A stretch of DNA of 64,000 bases from Pseudomonas sp. AOB-7 (lineage in GTDB: Bacteria > Pseudomonadota > Gammaproteobacteria > Pseudomonadales > Pseudomonadaceae): assembly GCF_003696305.1 (NCBI RefSeq), contig NZ_RFFK01000001.1, positions 248,001-312,000 of the forward strand, given 5' to 3'. Position numbers and translations under genes: made by a program. This document shows positions 39,235 through 50,810 of the stretch, in pieces. The notes under the pieces were generated by a model. It made no database searches. It was not told the DNA's origin and worked only from the letters and a program-made list of their open reading frames with translations. Each line of letters begins with the position of its first letter. The stretch's first letter is position 1.

Positions 39235-40233
39235 TCAGTCAAGCAACTGGGCGGCTCGCAGCGCCGCCACGGCAGTCAGCCAGCGTGGCGCCTGGCGGTA
39301 TTCGGTACTGGCGTGTGCACGACCGCGCATACGCGCCAGGCGCGCCGGCGGCGTCACCTGCCGGCGTTGCAGGGCCGTCAGCGCCAGCTCGGCGGCGGCG
39401 CGGTCGTTGCACACCAGGCCCATGTCGCAACCGGCGCCGAGCGCCGCCTCGATGCGCTGGCCGGCATCGCCGACCACATGGGCACCAGCCATGGACAGGT
39501 CGTCGCTGAAGATCACCCCGTCGAAGCCCAGCTCGCCGCGCAGGATGTCCTGCAGCCAGCGCCGCGAGAAGCCGGCCGGCTGCGCGTCGACCTGCGGGTA
39601 GATGACGTGCGCCGGCATCACCGCATCCAGCTCGCCAGCCAACAGCTTGAACGGCTGCAGGTCGCAGGCACGAATTTCATCGAGGCTGCGCTCGTCCAGC
39701 GGAATCGCCACATGGGAATCGGCCTCGGCCCAGCCGTGGCCGGGAAAATGCTTGCCGGTGGCGGCCATGCCGGCCTCGCGCATGCCGCGGATAAAGGCGC
39801 CGGCCAGGCGCGCGGCGCGCTGCGGATCGCCCTCGAAGGCGCGACTGCCGACCACCGCACTCCGTTGGTGATCGAGGTCCAGCACCGGGGCGAAACTCAG
39901 GTCCAAGCCCACCGCTAGCACCTCGGTGGCCATCAACCAGCCGCAATGCTCGGCCAGGGTCTCGGCATTGTCGTTGTCGGCGATGGCGCGCATCGCCGGC
40001 AGACGCAAAAAGCCCTGGCGCAGACGCTGCACCCGACCGCCTTCCTGATCCACCGCCAGCAGCAGATCCGGACGCAGGGCGCGGATGCTCTGGCACAGCT
40101 CGCGCACCTGGCGCGGCGATTCGATATTGCGGGCGAAGATGATCAGCCCGCCCACCTCGGGCTGGCGCAGCAGCTGGCGATCCTCGGCGGTCAGCCAGGT
40201 GCCGGCGATATCCAGCATCAGAGAGCCTTGCAT
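39235..40233 (-). CDS. nagZ: Beta-N-acetylhexosaminidase NagZ
   Basis: Cytosolic glycoside hydrolase family 3 enzyme that removes GlcNAc from anhydromuropeptides during cell-wall recycling; in Pseudomonas its products control ampC through AmpR. 332 aa. KHFPGHG at 161-167 carries the acid-base His, and D244 in FSDDLSM is the nucleophile. The chosen start (MQGSLMLDIAG) matches homologues. A GTG four codons upstream (40245) has a better-placed AAGGA, so it may be the real start. Flanked by a YkuD gene and mtiP. Confidence 0.95.
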   Translation of the reverse strand: MQGSLMLDIAGTWLTAEDRQLLRQPEVGGLIIFARNIESPRQVRELCQSIRALRPDLLLAVDQEGGRVQRLRQGFLRLPAMRAIADNDNAETLAEHCGWLMATEVLAVGLDLSFAPVLDLDHQRSAVVGSRAFEGDPQRAARLAGAFIRGMREAGMAATGKHFPGHGWAEADSHVAIPLDERSLDEIRACDLQPFKLLAGELDAVMPAHVIYPQVDAQPAGFSRRWLQDILRGELGFDGVIFSDDLSMAGAHVVGDAGQRIEAALGAGCDMGLVCNDRAAAELALTALQRRQVTPPARLARMRGRAHASTEYRQAPRWLTAVAALRAAQLLD

Positions 40234-40254
40234 GCGTGTCGTCACATAAAATCC

Positions 40255-40779
40255 TTAGCGAAGATCCGCCCCGGCCCACTGCGGGCAGGGCGCCTCGTCG
40301 ATCCTGACCGGGCAGTGCGGTGCCACCCGATCGAACAGGGCCAGCATGTCGGCGTTGCGCAGGCGCACGCAGCCATGCGAGAGCGGCACGCCCATGGGTT
40401 CGCTATCGGGCGTGCCATGCAGGTAAATATAGCGGCGAAAACTGTCCACCTGGCCAGAACGATTGCGTCCCGGCTCCAGGCCGCTGAGCCAGAGAATGCG
40501 GGTGAGAATCCAGTCGCGCCGGGGAAACTGCTCGTGCAGCGCCGGCGACCAGATCTCGCCGGTCCAGCGTCGGCCGCGCAACACCGCGCCCAGCGGCAGG
40601 CCGGCGCCGATCTTCGCCCGCACCTGGTGCAGGCCGCGCGGCGTGCAGCCGGAGCCGTTGCGCTCCCCCGCCCCGTTCAGCGCGGTGGAAACCGGCAGGC
40701 GCAGCAGCAACTGCCCCGCACGGAAACCGTACAGGGCCTGATCAGCGATGGAGATATGCAGCAGATCGAGATCAAACAT
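40255..40779 (-). CDS. YkuD-domain L,D-transpeptidase-fold enzyme without signal peptide (possible recycling L,D-carboxypeptidase)
   Basis: 174 aa. The YkuD catalytic motif is complete: H121 in YLHGTPD and VPLSHGCVRL with H135 and C137 (nucleophile). There is no signal peptide or hydrophobic N-terminus (MFDLDLLHISIADQALYGFR), and an in-frame TAG three codons upstream of the ATG rules out a longer form. Classic L,D-transpeptidases are periplasmic, so a cytosolic location is implied. It lies between psrA and nagZ on the same strand, within 50 nt of each. ElsL of Acinetobacter baumannii, a cytosolic YkuD enzyme, is an L,D-carboxypeptidase in murein recycling; the same job is likely here. Confidence 0.88.
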   Translation of the reverse strand: MFDLDLLHISIADQALYGFRAGQLLLRLPVSTALNGAGERNGSGCTPRGLHQVRAKIGAGLPLGAVLRGRRWTGEIWSPALHEQFPRRDWILTRILWLSGLEPGRNRSGQVDSFRRYIYLHGTPDSEPMGVPLSHGCVRLRNADMLALFDRVAPHCPVRIDEAPCPQWAGADLR

Positions 40780-40826
40780 GGGCGGCTAGCTTAGCCGAAG
40801 GCCAACGCCGCGCCCACCCGCAGACG

Positions 40827-41534
40827 TCAAACCTTTGCCGGCGCGCTCGCGCTCTTGCTGCGTGGCTTGAGCTGCGCGGCGGCCAGCGCCGGGTCGTTGA
40901 CCCCGGTCTCGGAGCGCATGCCGGCGGCGAGGAACGGCACCATCATGCGCATCACCTGCTCGATCGAGGTGTTGACGCCGAAATCGGTCTCGGCCATGGC
41001 GCGCAGCGCCTTGATTCCGGACATGCTGAAGGCCGCCGCGCCGAGCATGAAATGCACGCGCCAGAACAGCTCCAGCGGCGGGATGCGCGGCGCCGCCTCG
41101 TGCACCAGCAGCATGTAACGGCGGAACACCTTGCCGTACACCTCTTCCAGGTACTTGCGCAGGTGGCCCTGACTCTGGCTGAAGGCCAGGCCGAGCAGAC
41201 GCATGAAGATCGACAGGTCGTTGCCGCTGCGCGGCTTGACCGCCAGCGCCTGCTCGACCAGCAGTTCGAGCAGTTCTTCGAGGCTGGCCGGGGTATCGGC
41301 CTTGGCCTGACGCCGATCCAGCTCCTTCTCCAGGCTGGCGCAGAAAGGCCCGAGGAAGCGCGAGAAGACCGCCTGGATCAGCGCCTTCTTCGAGCCGAAG
41401 TGATAGTTGACCGCCGCCAGGTTGACCCCGGCCTTGCTGGTGATCAGACGCAACGAGGTTTCGGCGAAGCCTTTTTCCGCGAACAGCTGTTCCGCAGCAT
41501 CGAGAATGCGTTCAACGGTTTCCGACTGAGCCAT
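40827..41534 (-). CDS. psrA: TetR-family regulator PsrA
   Basis: 235-aa TetR repressor that senses long-chain fatty acids. In P. aeruginosa it activates rpoS and represses fadBA and itself. The N-terminal helix-turn-helix spans TSLRLITSKAGVNLAAVNYHFGSKKAL (about residues 26-52), followed by a ligand domain and a Ser/Lys-rich tail. Position next to lexA, plus two perfect operators in its own promoter, supports the identification. It heads a possible operon psrA-ykuD gene-nagZ-mtiP. Confidence 0.95.
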   Translation of the reverse strand: MAQSETVERILDAAEQLFAEKGFAETSLRLITSKAGVNLAAVNYHFGSKKALIQAVFSRFLGPFCASLEKELDRRQAKADTPASLEELLELLVEQALAVKPRSGNDLSIFMRLLGLAFSQSQGHLRKYLEEVYGKVFRRYMLLVHEAAPRIPPLELFWRVHFMLGAAAFSMSGIKALRAMAETDFGVNTSIEQVMRMMVPFLAAGMRSETGVNDPALAAAQLKPRSKSASAPAKV

Positions 41535-41548
41535 GAGCTATCACCTGA

Positions 41549-41593
41549 CAAACACTTGTTTGAAACATACGTTTCAGCCCACTGCATTGTCAA
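41549..41593 (-). promoter_or_regulatory. psrA promoter with two overlapping operators
   Basis: Minus strand TTGACA (41593-41588), 18-nt spacer and TATGTT (41569-41564). Two palindromes cover it: CAAAC-ACTT-GTTTG at 41549-41562 and GAAAC-ATAC-GTTTC at 41562-41575, matching the published PsrA consensus (G/C)AAAC-N2-4-GTTT(G/C). One sits on the -10, the other at about +1; they share one base. Strong autorepression is inferred. Confidence 0.85.
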
Positions 41594-41700
41594 GCCGCAC
41601 GAGCCGTCTTTTGGCCAGCCGGTCACAGCTTACAACAAGCACAGACGCAGATTGCCCGTCGCAGATTACAGGGCGGCCGGCGGGAAGGCGAAATTGTGCG

Positions 41701-41752
41701 TTGCCAAGCCGGCCTTACTGTATATAATCCCAGTCACTGTATAAAAAGACAG
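41701..41752 (+). promoter_or_regulatory. lexA promoter with two LexA (SOS) boxes
   Basis: TTGCCA (41701-41706), 16-nt spacer and TATAAT (41723-41728). Two CTG-N10-CAG boxes: CTGTATATAATCCCAG at 41718-41733, containing the -10, and CTGTATAAAAAGACAG at 41737-41752, covering the transcription start. Spacing between box starts is 19 bp, so the dimers would lie nearly on the same face. Confidence 0.9.
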
Positions 41753-41761
41753 AGCGCCGCC

Positions 41762-42370
41762 ATGCTGAAACTGACGCCACGCCAAGCCGAGATTCTCGCC
41801 TTCATCAAACGCTGCCTGGAAGACAACGGCTACCCGCCCACCCGCGCGGAAATCGCCCAGGAACTCGGTTTCAAATCGCCCAACGCCGCCGAGGAACACC
41901 TTAAGGCCCTGGCCCGCAAGGGCGCCATCGAAATGACTCCGGGCGCCTCGCGCGGCATCCGCATCCCCGGCTTCGAGCCGAGCAACGAGGACGAAGGCCT
42001 GCCGGTCATCGGCCGGGTCGCCGCCGGCGCGCCGATTCTCGCCCAGCAGCATGTCGAGGAATCCTGCCAGATCAACCCGGCCTTCTTCCAACCCAAGGCC
42101 GACTACCTGCTGCGCGTGCGCGGCATGAGCATGAAGGACATCGGCATCTTCGACGGCGACCTGCTGGCGGTACACACCACCCGCGAGGCGCGCAACGGCC
42201 AGATCGTGGTGGCGCGGCTGGACGACGAAGTCACGGTCAAGCGCTTCAAGCGCGAAGGCAACAAGGTCTGGCTGATCGCCGAGAACCCCGAGTTCGCGCC
42301 GATCGAAGTGGATCTGGAACACCAGGATCTGGTCATCGAAGGTTTGAGCGTCGGCGTGATCCGTCGCTAG
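41762..42370 (+). CDS. lexA: SOS repressor LexA
   Basis: 202 aa, the usual length. Winged helix N-terminal domain ([15 protein letters not shown]) and C-terminal S24 peptidase domain. The cleavage site is Ala-Gly in VAAGAP near residue 84, with catalytic Ser in [10 protein letters not shown] near 119 and Lys in [15 protein letters not shown] near 156. The upstream open frame is discarded because the operators lie in it. sulA follows 10 nt later. Confidence 0.98.
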   Translation: MLKLTPRQAEILAFIKRCLEDNGYPPTRAEIAQELGFKSPNAAEEHLKALARKGAIEMTPGASRGIRIPGFEPSNEDEGLPVIGRVAAGAPILAQQHVEESCQINPAFFQPKADYLLRVRGMSMKDIGIFDGDLLAVHTTREARNGQIVVARLDDEVTVKRFKREGNKVWLIAENPEFAPIEVDLEHQDLVIEGLSVGVIRR

Positions 42371-42380
42371 AGGAGGCTCC

Positions 42381-42854
42381 ATGCAGTTCCCGCACCCACT
42401 CGATCGCCCGCAAATGGCGCTGTTCGATGCCTTCCTCGGCCAACCGACAGAAGTCCTGCTGGAGCCAGGACTCGCCGCCCCGCTGCTCGACGAGTCCGAA
42501 GCCTTCAGCGAACTGTCGCTGCGCGGCGCGGCCGGACACTGCCTGCACCTGCTGGCGCCGATCCTGCGCGAACTGAGCGAGAACCTCGATGCCCGCTGGC
42601 TGACCCTGGTGGCGCCGCCGGCCAGCCTGACCCAGTCCTGGCTGCGCGAAGCCGGTTTGAACCGCGAACGCATCCTGCTGTTGCAACCTCGCCGCGGCCA
42701 GAGTGCCGTGGAGCTGGCCGAGGAGGCGCTCAAGCTGGGCCGCAGCCATACCGTGGTGAGCTGGCTGCACCCTCTCGAACGCGGCACGCGCCGCCGTCTG
42801 GCTCAAGCCGCCGAGATAGGCGCTGCGCAGAGCCTTAATATCAGCTTGGGCTAG
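42381..42854 (+). CDS. sulA: SOS cell-division inhibitor SulA
   Basis: 157-aa inhibitor that binds FtsZ and blocks septum formation during DNA damage. SulA-type core LTLVAPPASLTQSWLREAGLN and the VVSWLHPLE segment. GAGGAGG is 4 nt before the ATG. It is directly after lexA with no separate LexA box visible, so it is cotranscribed from the lexA promoter, the Pseudomonas arrangement. Confidence 0.92.
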   Translation: MQFPHPLDRPQMALFDAFLGQPTEVLLEPGLAAPLLDESEAFSELSLRGAAGHCLHLLAPILRELSENLDARWLTLVAPPASLTQSWLREAGLNRERILLLQPRRGQSAVELAEEALKLGRSHTVVSWLHPLERGTRRRLAQAAEIGAAQSLNISLG

Positions 42855-42899
42855 ATCGCAGGGCACCTTCCCTGCAGCCTCCCCCCAAGCCATCCCGTC

Positions 42900-42940
42900 G
42901 CCCGGATGCCTCCACTGAGTCGCGGATCACGTCCGGGCTA
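42900..42940. repeat. Degenerate inverted pair of the CCCGGAT / ATCCGGG REP type
   Basis: GCCCGGATGCC (from 42900) and GGATCACGTCCGGGCTAC (to about 42944) resemble the outer ends of the pair at 61269-61328, including the CTAC end, with several changes. It lies between sulA and its terminator. Confidence 0.55.
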
Positions 42941-42971
42941 CGGCTACAGCCAGCAAGGTATCCGACCAACG

Positions 42972-43000
42972 AAAACGGGACTCCCTTGGAGCCCCGTTTT
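42972..43000. terminator. Bidirectional terminator (sulA / small ORF)
   Basis: AAAACGGG-A-CTCC-CTT-GGAG-C-CCCGTTTT: one mismatch in the stem, flanked by A and T runs, between convergent genes. Confidence 0.85.
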
Positions 43001-43021
43001 GCTTGCCGCGCCGCGGAAAAT

Positions 43022-43258
43022 TCAGTGCAGTACCCGCGGCCCTTCGTCCTCGGCGCTGTAGTCGCCCTCGGCCAGGCGTCCGGCCATCTGCACCCCGACA
43101 TTGAGCATGGCCTTGGCCACCTCGACGTGCTGGCCCTGCAGGAAGGCCTTGGCATCGGCGGAGAAATCCAGGGTCACCAGGGCCTCCTCGTCTTCCGCAC
43201 GACGCAGGGCGATACGCCCATCGGGCAGTTCGACGATTTCCAGAAAGGATGTAGGCAT
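43022..43258 (-). CDS. Small conserved protein of unknown function
   Basis: 78 aa, acidic, cytosolic. Begins MPTSFLEIVELPDGRIALRRAEDEEALV, then DFSADAKAFLQGQHVEVAKAML. It corresponds in position to the gene after sulA in P. aeruginosa. No domain recognised. Good codon bias and an orphan terminator on the same strand support it as real. Confidence 0.8.
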   Translation of the reverse strand: MPTSFLEIVELPDGRIALRRAEDEEALVTLDFSADAKAFLQGQHVEVAKAMLNVGVQMAGRLAEGDYSAEDEGPRVLH

Positions 43259-43365
43259 GGTTCAGGTTCTCCACGAAAGGCCGGCATTGTACCAGCCGAC
43301 CGGGCATGACCCCAGCCCGCCGATCCAGATGACGACGGATGAGCTCCAGGCTGAGCCGGCGCGGC

Positions 43366-43884
43366 TCAGCACTCGCTGAGCGATTCGCGAAAGCGCAGCA
43401 CCAGTTCCTTGAGCTGCTGACGCCAGGCCTCGAGGGTTTCCGGCGCCAGTTCGGCCGCCTCGTCCTCGACGCTGAGTGCGGTGATCAACGGCAAGCCAGG
43501 ATCGACCTTGGCCTTCTTCTCGCCCTGCGGCGGCCGGAACAGCTCGGCATAGGCCGCCAGCAGCTGTGCCAGCCAGGTTTCCGGCTGTTGCGCCAGCTCC
43601 ACCAGCTCGGCCAGTTCCGGGCTCGGCGCGCTGTCGAGCACCGCGCGAGTGAGCAGGAGTTCGGCGCGCGGCTGGGCGGCATCGGCCATGCGGTAATAGC
43701 CGGCAACCTCGTGGCACAGCCCGAGCAGCCCGCCATAGAGGTGGAACAGGGCCGCCTCGCGCTCGGCCTGCACCAGTGCCTGGGCGTTGAACGCACCCTC
43801 CGCCTGCGCCTTGCGCCAGGCGTCCAGGGCCAGGCCGGCGAAGAAGATCTTCTGGTTGGTGCGGGTATAGAGCTCTTTGGCCAT
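43366..43884 (-). CDS. DUF6586-type conserved protein of unknown function
   Basis: 172 aa, all-helical, cytosolic. Begins MAKELYTRTNQKIFFAGLALDAWRKA, the recognisable family start; an ATG ten codons upstream is less likely because GGAG is well placed for this one. The rest is Leu/Ala/Glu-rich with no catalytic motif. Same strand as topA, 77 nt downstream of it. Function unknown; the family name is from memory. Confidence 0.8.
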   Translation of the reverse strand: MAKELYTRTNQKIFFAGLALDAWRKAQAEGAFNAQALVQAEREAALFHLYGGLLGLCHEVAGYYRMADAAQPRAELLLTRAVLDSAPSPELAELVELAQQPETWLAQLLAAYAELFRPPQGEKKAKVDPGLPLITALSVEDEAAELAPETLEAWRQQLKELVLRFRESLSEC

Positions 43885-43919
43885 CGGGGCGATCTCCACT
43901 GCGGATCGAGCCATGATAC

Positions 43920-43943
43920 GCGCGCCGGCCTCGACCGGCGCGC
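43920..43943 (-). terminator. GC-rich hairpin after topA
   Basis: GCGCGCCGG-CCTCGA-CCGGCGCGC, a perfect 9-bp stem 18 nt after the topA stop, without a T run. It may be a weak or factor-aided terminator, or an mRNA 3' stabiliser. Confidence 0.5.
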
Positions 43944-43960
43944 ACCTCGTCAGGACAGGC

Positions 43961-46567
43961 TCAGCGCTTGTCTTCGACCTTCCACTTGCCGCCGTCGAAG
44001 AAGGCGCGCCAGCCGGTGGGCTTGCCGTCCACCTCGGACTGCACGTACTGCTCCTTGGTCTTGCGGCTGTAGCGGATCACCGCCGGACGGCCGTCCGGAT
44101 CCTTGGCCGGAGCGGCCAGCAGGAAGTGGTACTTGGGATCGATCTCGCTCTTGTGCGGAATCAGCTCCAGCACCAGCGGCGCGCGGGTCTCGCGATTCTT
44201 GGGGAAACCGCTGGCGGCGAGGAACAGGCCGGAGGCACCGTCGCGCAGCACGTAGGTGTCGTCCACCTTCTCGCACTTGAGCTCGGGCATCTTCACCGGG
44301 TCCATCTTCGGCGGCGCCGCCTCACCGTTCTTCAACAGCTTGCGGGTGTTCTTGCAGCTGGCGTTGGTGCAGCCGAAGAACTTGCCGAAACGGCCGGTCT
44401 TGAGCTGCATCTGGCTGCCGCACTTGTCGCACTCCAGGCTCGGCCCTTCGTAGCCCTTGATGCGGTACTGGCCCTGCTCGATCTCGTAGCCGGCGCAATC
44501 GGGGTTGTTGCCGCAGATATGCAGCTTGCGCGTCTCGTCCAGCAGATAGGCGTCCATCGCCGTGCTGCAGATCGGGCAGCGGTGCTTGCCGAGCAGCACC
44601 AGGGATTCGGATTCGCCCTCGTCGTCCGCGGCGATCTCGTCGCCCGGCACCAGGTTGATGGTGGCCTTGCAGCGCTCCTTCGGCGGCAGGCTGTAGCCGG
44701 AGCAGCCGAGGAACACGCCGGTGGAGGCGGTGCGAATCATCATCGGCCGGCCGCATTCGCGGCAGGGGATGTCGGTGGTGGTCGGCTGGTTGGCGCGCAT
44801 GCCGCCCTCGCCCGCCTCGGCCACCTCGAGCTTCTTCTTGAAGTCGCCATAGAACTCGTCGAGCAGGTGCTTCCACTCGCGCTCGCCCTGGGCCACGTCG
44901 TCGAGATGCTCTTCCATCGCGGCGGTGAAGCCGTAGTCCATCAGGTTGGCAAAGCTCTCGTCGAGACGCTCGGTGACGATGTCGCCCATCTTCTCGGCAT
45001 AGAAGCGGCGGTTATGCACCGTGACGTAGCCACGCTCCTGGATGGTGGAGATGATCGCCGCGTAGGTGGACGGGCGGCCGATGCCGCGCTTCTCCAGCTC
45101 CTTGACCAGGCTGGCTTCAGAGTAGCGCGCCGGCGGTTTGGTGAAGTGCTGGCTGGGGTCGAGCTGGATCAGCTTGAGGCCTTCGCCTTCCTTCATTTCC
45201 GGCAGCACGTCGTCCTCACCCGGCTTGCTCTGCTGAGGCAGCACGCGGGTGTAACCGTCGAACTTGAGGATGCGGCCCTTGGCACGCAGCTCGAAGTCGC
45301 CGGCGGCCACGGTGACGCTGGTGGACAGGTATTCGGCCGGCGGCATCTGGCAGGCGACGAACTGGCGCCAGATCAGGTCGTACAGGCGCTCGGCGTCGCG
45401 TTCCATGCCGGACAGCTGGGTCGGGCGCAGGTTGACGTCGGACGGACGAATCGCTTCGTGCGCCTCCTGAGCGCCTTCCTTGCTCGAATAGAGGCTGGGC
45501 TTGCCCGGCAGGTACTTGTCGCCGTACTCGCTGCCGATGAAGCCGCGCACCATCTCCACGGCATCGTTCGATAGATTGGTCGAATCGGTACGCATATAGG
45601 TGATGTAGCCGGCCTCGTAAAGACGCTGGGCCATCATCATGGTCTTCTTCACCCCGAAGCCGAGACGGTTGCTCGCCGCCTGCTGCAGGGTGGAGGTGAT
45701 GAAGGGCGCCGACGGCTTGCTGCTGGTCGGGCGGTCTTCGCGCTTGACCACGCTGTAGCTGGAAGCCTTGAGCTTCTCCAGCGCGGCCATGGCCTGCGCT
45801 TCATTGACCGGTTTGAAGGCAGTGCCGTTCTCGCGCACCACCTCGAAACGCACCTTGGCGTTCTTCGCCGTGCCGAGGTCGGCGTGCACCTCCCAGTATT
45901 CTTCCGGGACGAAGGCGCGGATTTCCTTCTCGCGCTCGACTACCAGCTTCACCGCCACCGACTGCACACGGCCGGCAGACAGGCCGCGGGCAATCTTGGC
46001 CCACAGCAGCGGCGAGACCATGTAGCCCACCACACGGTCGAGGAAGCGCCGCGCCTGCTGGGCGTTGACGCGGTTGATATCCAGCTCGCCGGGCTTGGAG
46101 AAGGCTTCCTGAATCGCCTTCTTGGTGATCTCGTTGAACACCACGCGCTTGTAGCGAGCGTCGTCGCCACCGATGGACTCGCGCAGGTGCCAGGCGATGG
46201 CCTCCCCCTCGCGGTCCAAGTCGGTTGCGAGATAGATGGTGTCGGCATCCTTGGCCAGGCGGCGCAGTTCCTCGATCACCTTTTCCTTGCCGGGCAGGAT
46301 CTCGTACTTGGCCTTCCAACCGTGTTCGGGGTCGACGCCCATGCGCGCGAACAGCTGGCGCTTGGCCTTTTCCTTGGGCGACAGCGCAGGCGCTTCGCCG
46401 GCGGCCTTGCCGCGCTTGGCCGGCTCCTTGGTGGCGCTTGCCGAACCGCTGGTAGGCAGGTCACGGATATGGCCGATGCTCGACTTCACCACGTACTGGC
46501 TGCCCAGGTACTTGTTGATGGTCTTGGCCTTGGCCGGGGATTCCACGATGACCAGCGATTTGCCCAT
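43961..46567 (-). CDS. topA: DNA topoisomerase I TopA
   Basis: Relaxes negative supercoils by a covalent tyrosine intermediate. 868 aa, full length. TOPRIM domain at the N-terminus ([20 protein letters not shown]) with ATDLDREGE (D116, D118, E120), active-site Y324 in [11 protein letters not shown]. Three zinc-finger domains follow: [15 protein letters not shown] with CGNNPDC, and CDKCGSQ with CTNASC, then a cysteine-free C-terminal ribbon. The 5' promoter is listed separately. Confidence 0.98.
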   Translation of the reverse strand: MGKSLVIVESPAKAKTINKYLGSQYVVKSSIGHIRDLPTSGSASATKEPAKRGKAAGEAPALSPKEKAKRQLFARMGVDPEHGWKAKYEILPGKEKVIEELRRLAKDADTIYLATDLDREGEAIAWHLRESIGGDDARYKRVVFNEITKKAIQEAFSKPGELDINRVNAQQARRFLDRVVGYMVSPLLWAKIARGLSAGRVQSVAVKLVVEREKEIRAFVPEEYWEVHADLGTAKNAKVRFEVVRENGTAFKPVNEAQAMAALEKLKASSYSVVKREDRPTSSKPSAPFITSTLQQAASNRLGFGVKKTMMMAQRLYEAGYITYMRTDSTNLSNDAVEMVRGFIGSEYGDKYLPGKPSLYSSKEGAQEAHEAIRPSDVNLRPTQLSGMERDAERLYDLIWRQFVACQMPPAEYLSTSVTVAAGDFELRAKGRILKFDGYTRVLPQQSKPGEDDVLPEMKEGEGLKLIQLDPSQHFTKPPARYSEASLVKELEKRGIGRPSTYAAIISTIQERGYVTVHNRRFYAEKMGDIVTERLDESFANLMDYGFTAAMEEHLDDVAQGEREWKHLLDEFYGDFKKKLEVAEAGEGGMRANQPTTTDIPCRECGRPMMIRTASTGVFLGCSGYSLPPKERCKATINLVPGDEIAADDEGESESLVLLGKHRCPICSTAMDAYLLDETRKLHICGNNPDCAGYEIEQGQYRIKGYEGPSLECDKCGSQMQLKTGRFGKFFGCTNASCKNTRKLLKNGEAAPPKMDPVKMPELKCEKVDDTYVLRDGASGLFLAASGFPKNRETRAPLVLELIPHKSEIDPKYHFLLAAPAKDPDGRPAVIRYSRKTKEQYVQSEVDGKPTGWRAFFDGGKWKVEDKR

Positions 46568-46626
46568 GGATCAGAAAATTCCTGAATTGCGAAATATAGA
46601 AGGCAGGGAGCCTTGAGGCCCCGCTA

Positions 46627-46654
46627 TATATAGTGGCGACCGAGCGAAGGTCAA
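46627..46654 (-). promoter_or_regulatory. Predicted topA promoter
   Basis: Minus strand TTGACC (46654-46649), 16-nt spacer and TATATA (46632-46627, in an 8-nt TA run that gives alternative spacing). A G/C-rich segment follows the -10, the pattern expected for supercoiling-sensitive promoters; this is inference. Confidence 0.5.
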
Positions 46655-46671
46655 GCGCAGGGGCTGCGCAC

Positions 46672-46914
46672 TCAGACTTGCGAAGTGCCGATCGGGCTGA
46701 CTTCGGCCTGAATCAAAGCAAAGCGTGGAACACGCTTGCCGTCCACCTCGACCTCTTCGCAGAACATGCTCAGCGGCCGCACCCACAGGCCGAATTCGCC
46801 GTACAAGGCCTGGTAGACCACCACTTCTTCCTCGTTCTCGGAATGGCGCGCCACACCGAATACGCGATACTGCGGGCCCTTGTAGTGGCGATAGAGTCCT
46901 GGCTGCAACTGCAT
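46672..46914 (-). CDS. DUF1653 protein
   Basis: 80 aa. Begins MQLQPGLYRHYKGPQYRVFGVARHSE, with VVYQALYGEFGLWVRPLSMF, which is the DUF1653 pattern (GxYxHYKGxxYxV...YxxLYG...VRPxxMF). No function is known for the family that I can state. Lies between fadA's terminator and topA's promoter, on the same strand. Confidence 0.88.
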   Translation of the reverse strand: MQLQPGLYRHYKGPQYRVFGVARHSENEEEVVVYQALYGEFGLWVRPLSMFCEEVEVDGKRVPRFALIQAEVSPIGTSQV

Positions 46915-46939
46915 GAGAGGTTCCCGAAATAAAAAGCCG

Positions 46940-46973
46940 TAAAAAGCAAAACCGGGGCACTGGGCCCCGGTTT
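46940..46973 (-). terminator. Terminator of fadBA
   Basis: On the minus strand AAACCGGGGC / GCCCCGGTTT (10-bp stem, 5-nt loop) is followed by TTGCTTTTT, 15 nt after the fadA stop. Confidence 0.85.
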
Positions 46974-46987
46974 CTGTCCGCTAGCGC

Positions 46988-48178
<1,191 letters not shown>

Positions 48179-48193
48179 CTAGTCGTTGCGCGC

Positions 48194-50341
<2,148 letters not shown>

Positions 50342-50810
50342 CAACTGATCTCCACGGTATGGAAGCTGAACAGTACACATCGGAGCCAACCGGCAGGCCA
50401 GCCCGCGGCAACGCCGCACGAGCATAGCCCCAATCGGTACGACACACCCGCCGACGCGATAATCGGGCTGCATAAGGCGCGCCTTTCCAGGCAAACGCTC
50501 AATTCATACGCCCGTTTGATTTGGGTGTGCACACCTTCGGGGAAAAGCCGACGCTTGTCAATTGGCCTTCTTGCGCGGCGTGCGCATCCCTGGCGCAAAC
50601 CCAGGCCTGCCGTGGCCTGGGCCAGGGCCCGATAAACGCCATCGATAACGCACCATTGCGGCGCTTTAAGGCGCCCCGGCGGCCGGCCGCCTGCGCCTAG
50701 CCAAATCCCTGCGCTGCAGGTACAGTCGTCTCACTTTCGGCTGGCACAGCGCCATCCGGCTGCAATACCACAACAAATCGAGCCCCACGATGGGCCGCAC
50801 GGAGTCCCCA
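50342..50810. other. 469-nt intergenic region between divergent fadB and a secreted-protein gene
   Basis: No gene recognised. It holds the candidate PsrA site at 50505-50518 and a TTGACA on the minus strand at 50561-50556 without a convincing -10 partner. The right half is GC-rich. It probably carries promoters for both flanking genes. Confidence 0.6.
50505..50518 (-). promoter_or_regulatory. Candidate PsrA operator upstream of fadBA
   Basis: Minus strand CAAAC-GGGC-GTATG, one base off the PsrA palindrome CAAAC-N4-GTTTG found in the psrA promoter of this window, about 165 bp before the fadB start. PsrA is known to repress fadBA5 in P. aeruginosa. Confidence 0.6.

Noticed and set aside
40234..40245. 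GTG start of nagZ four codons upstream
   Set aside because: Better Shine-Dalgarno spacing, but homologues begin at MQGSLM; kept only as an alternative in the nagZ entry.
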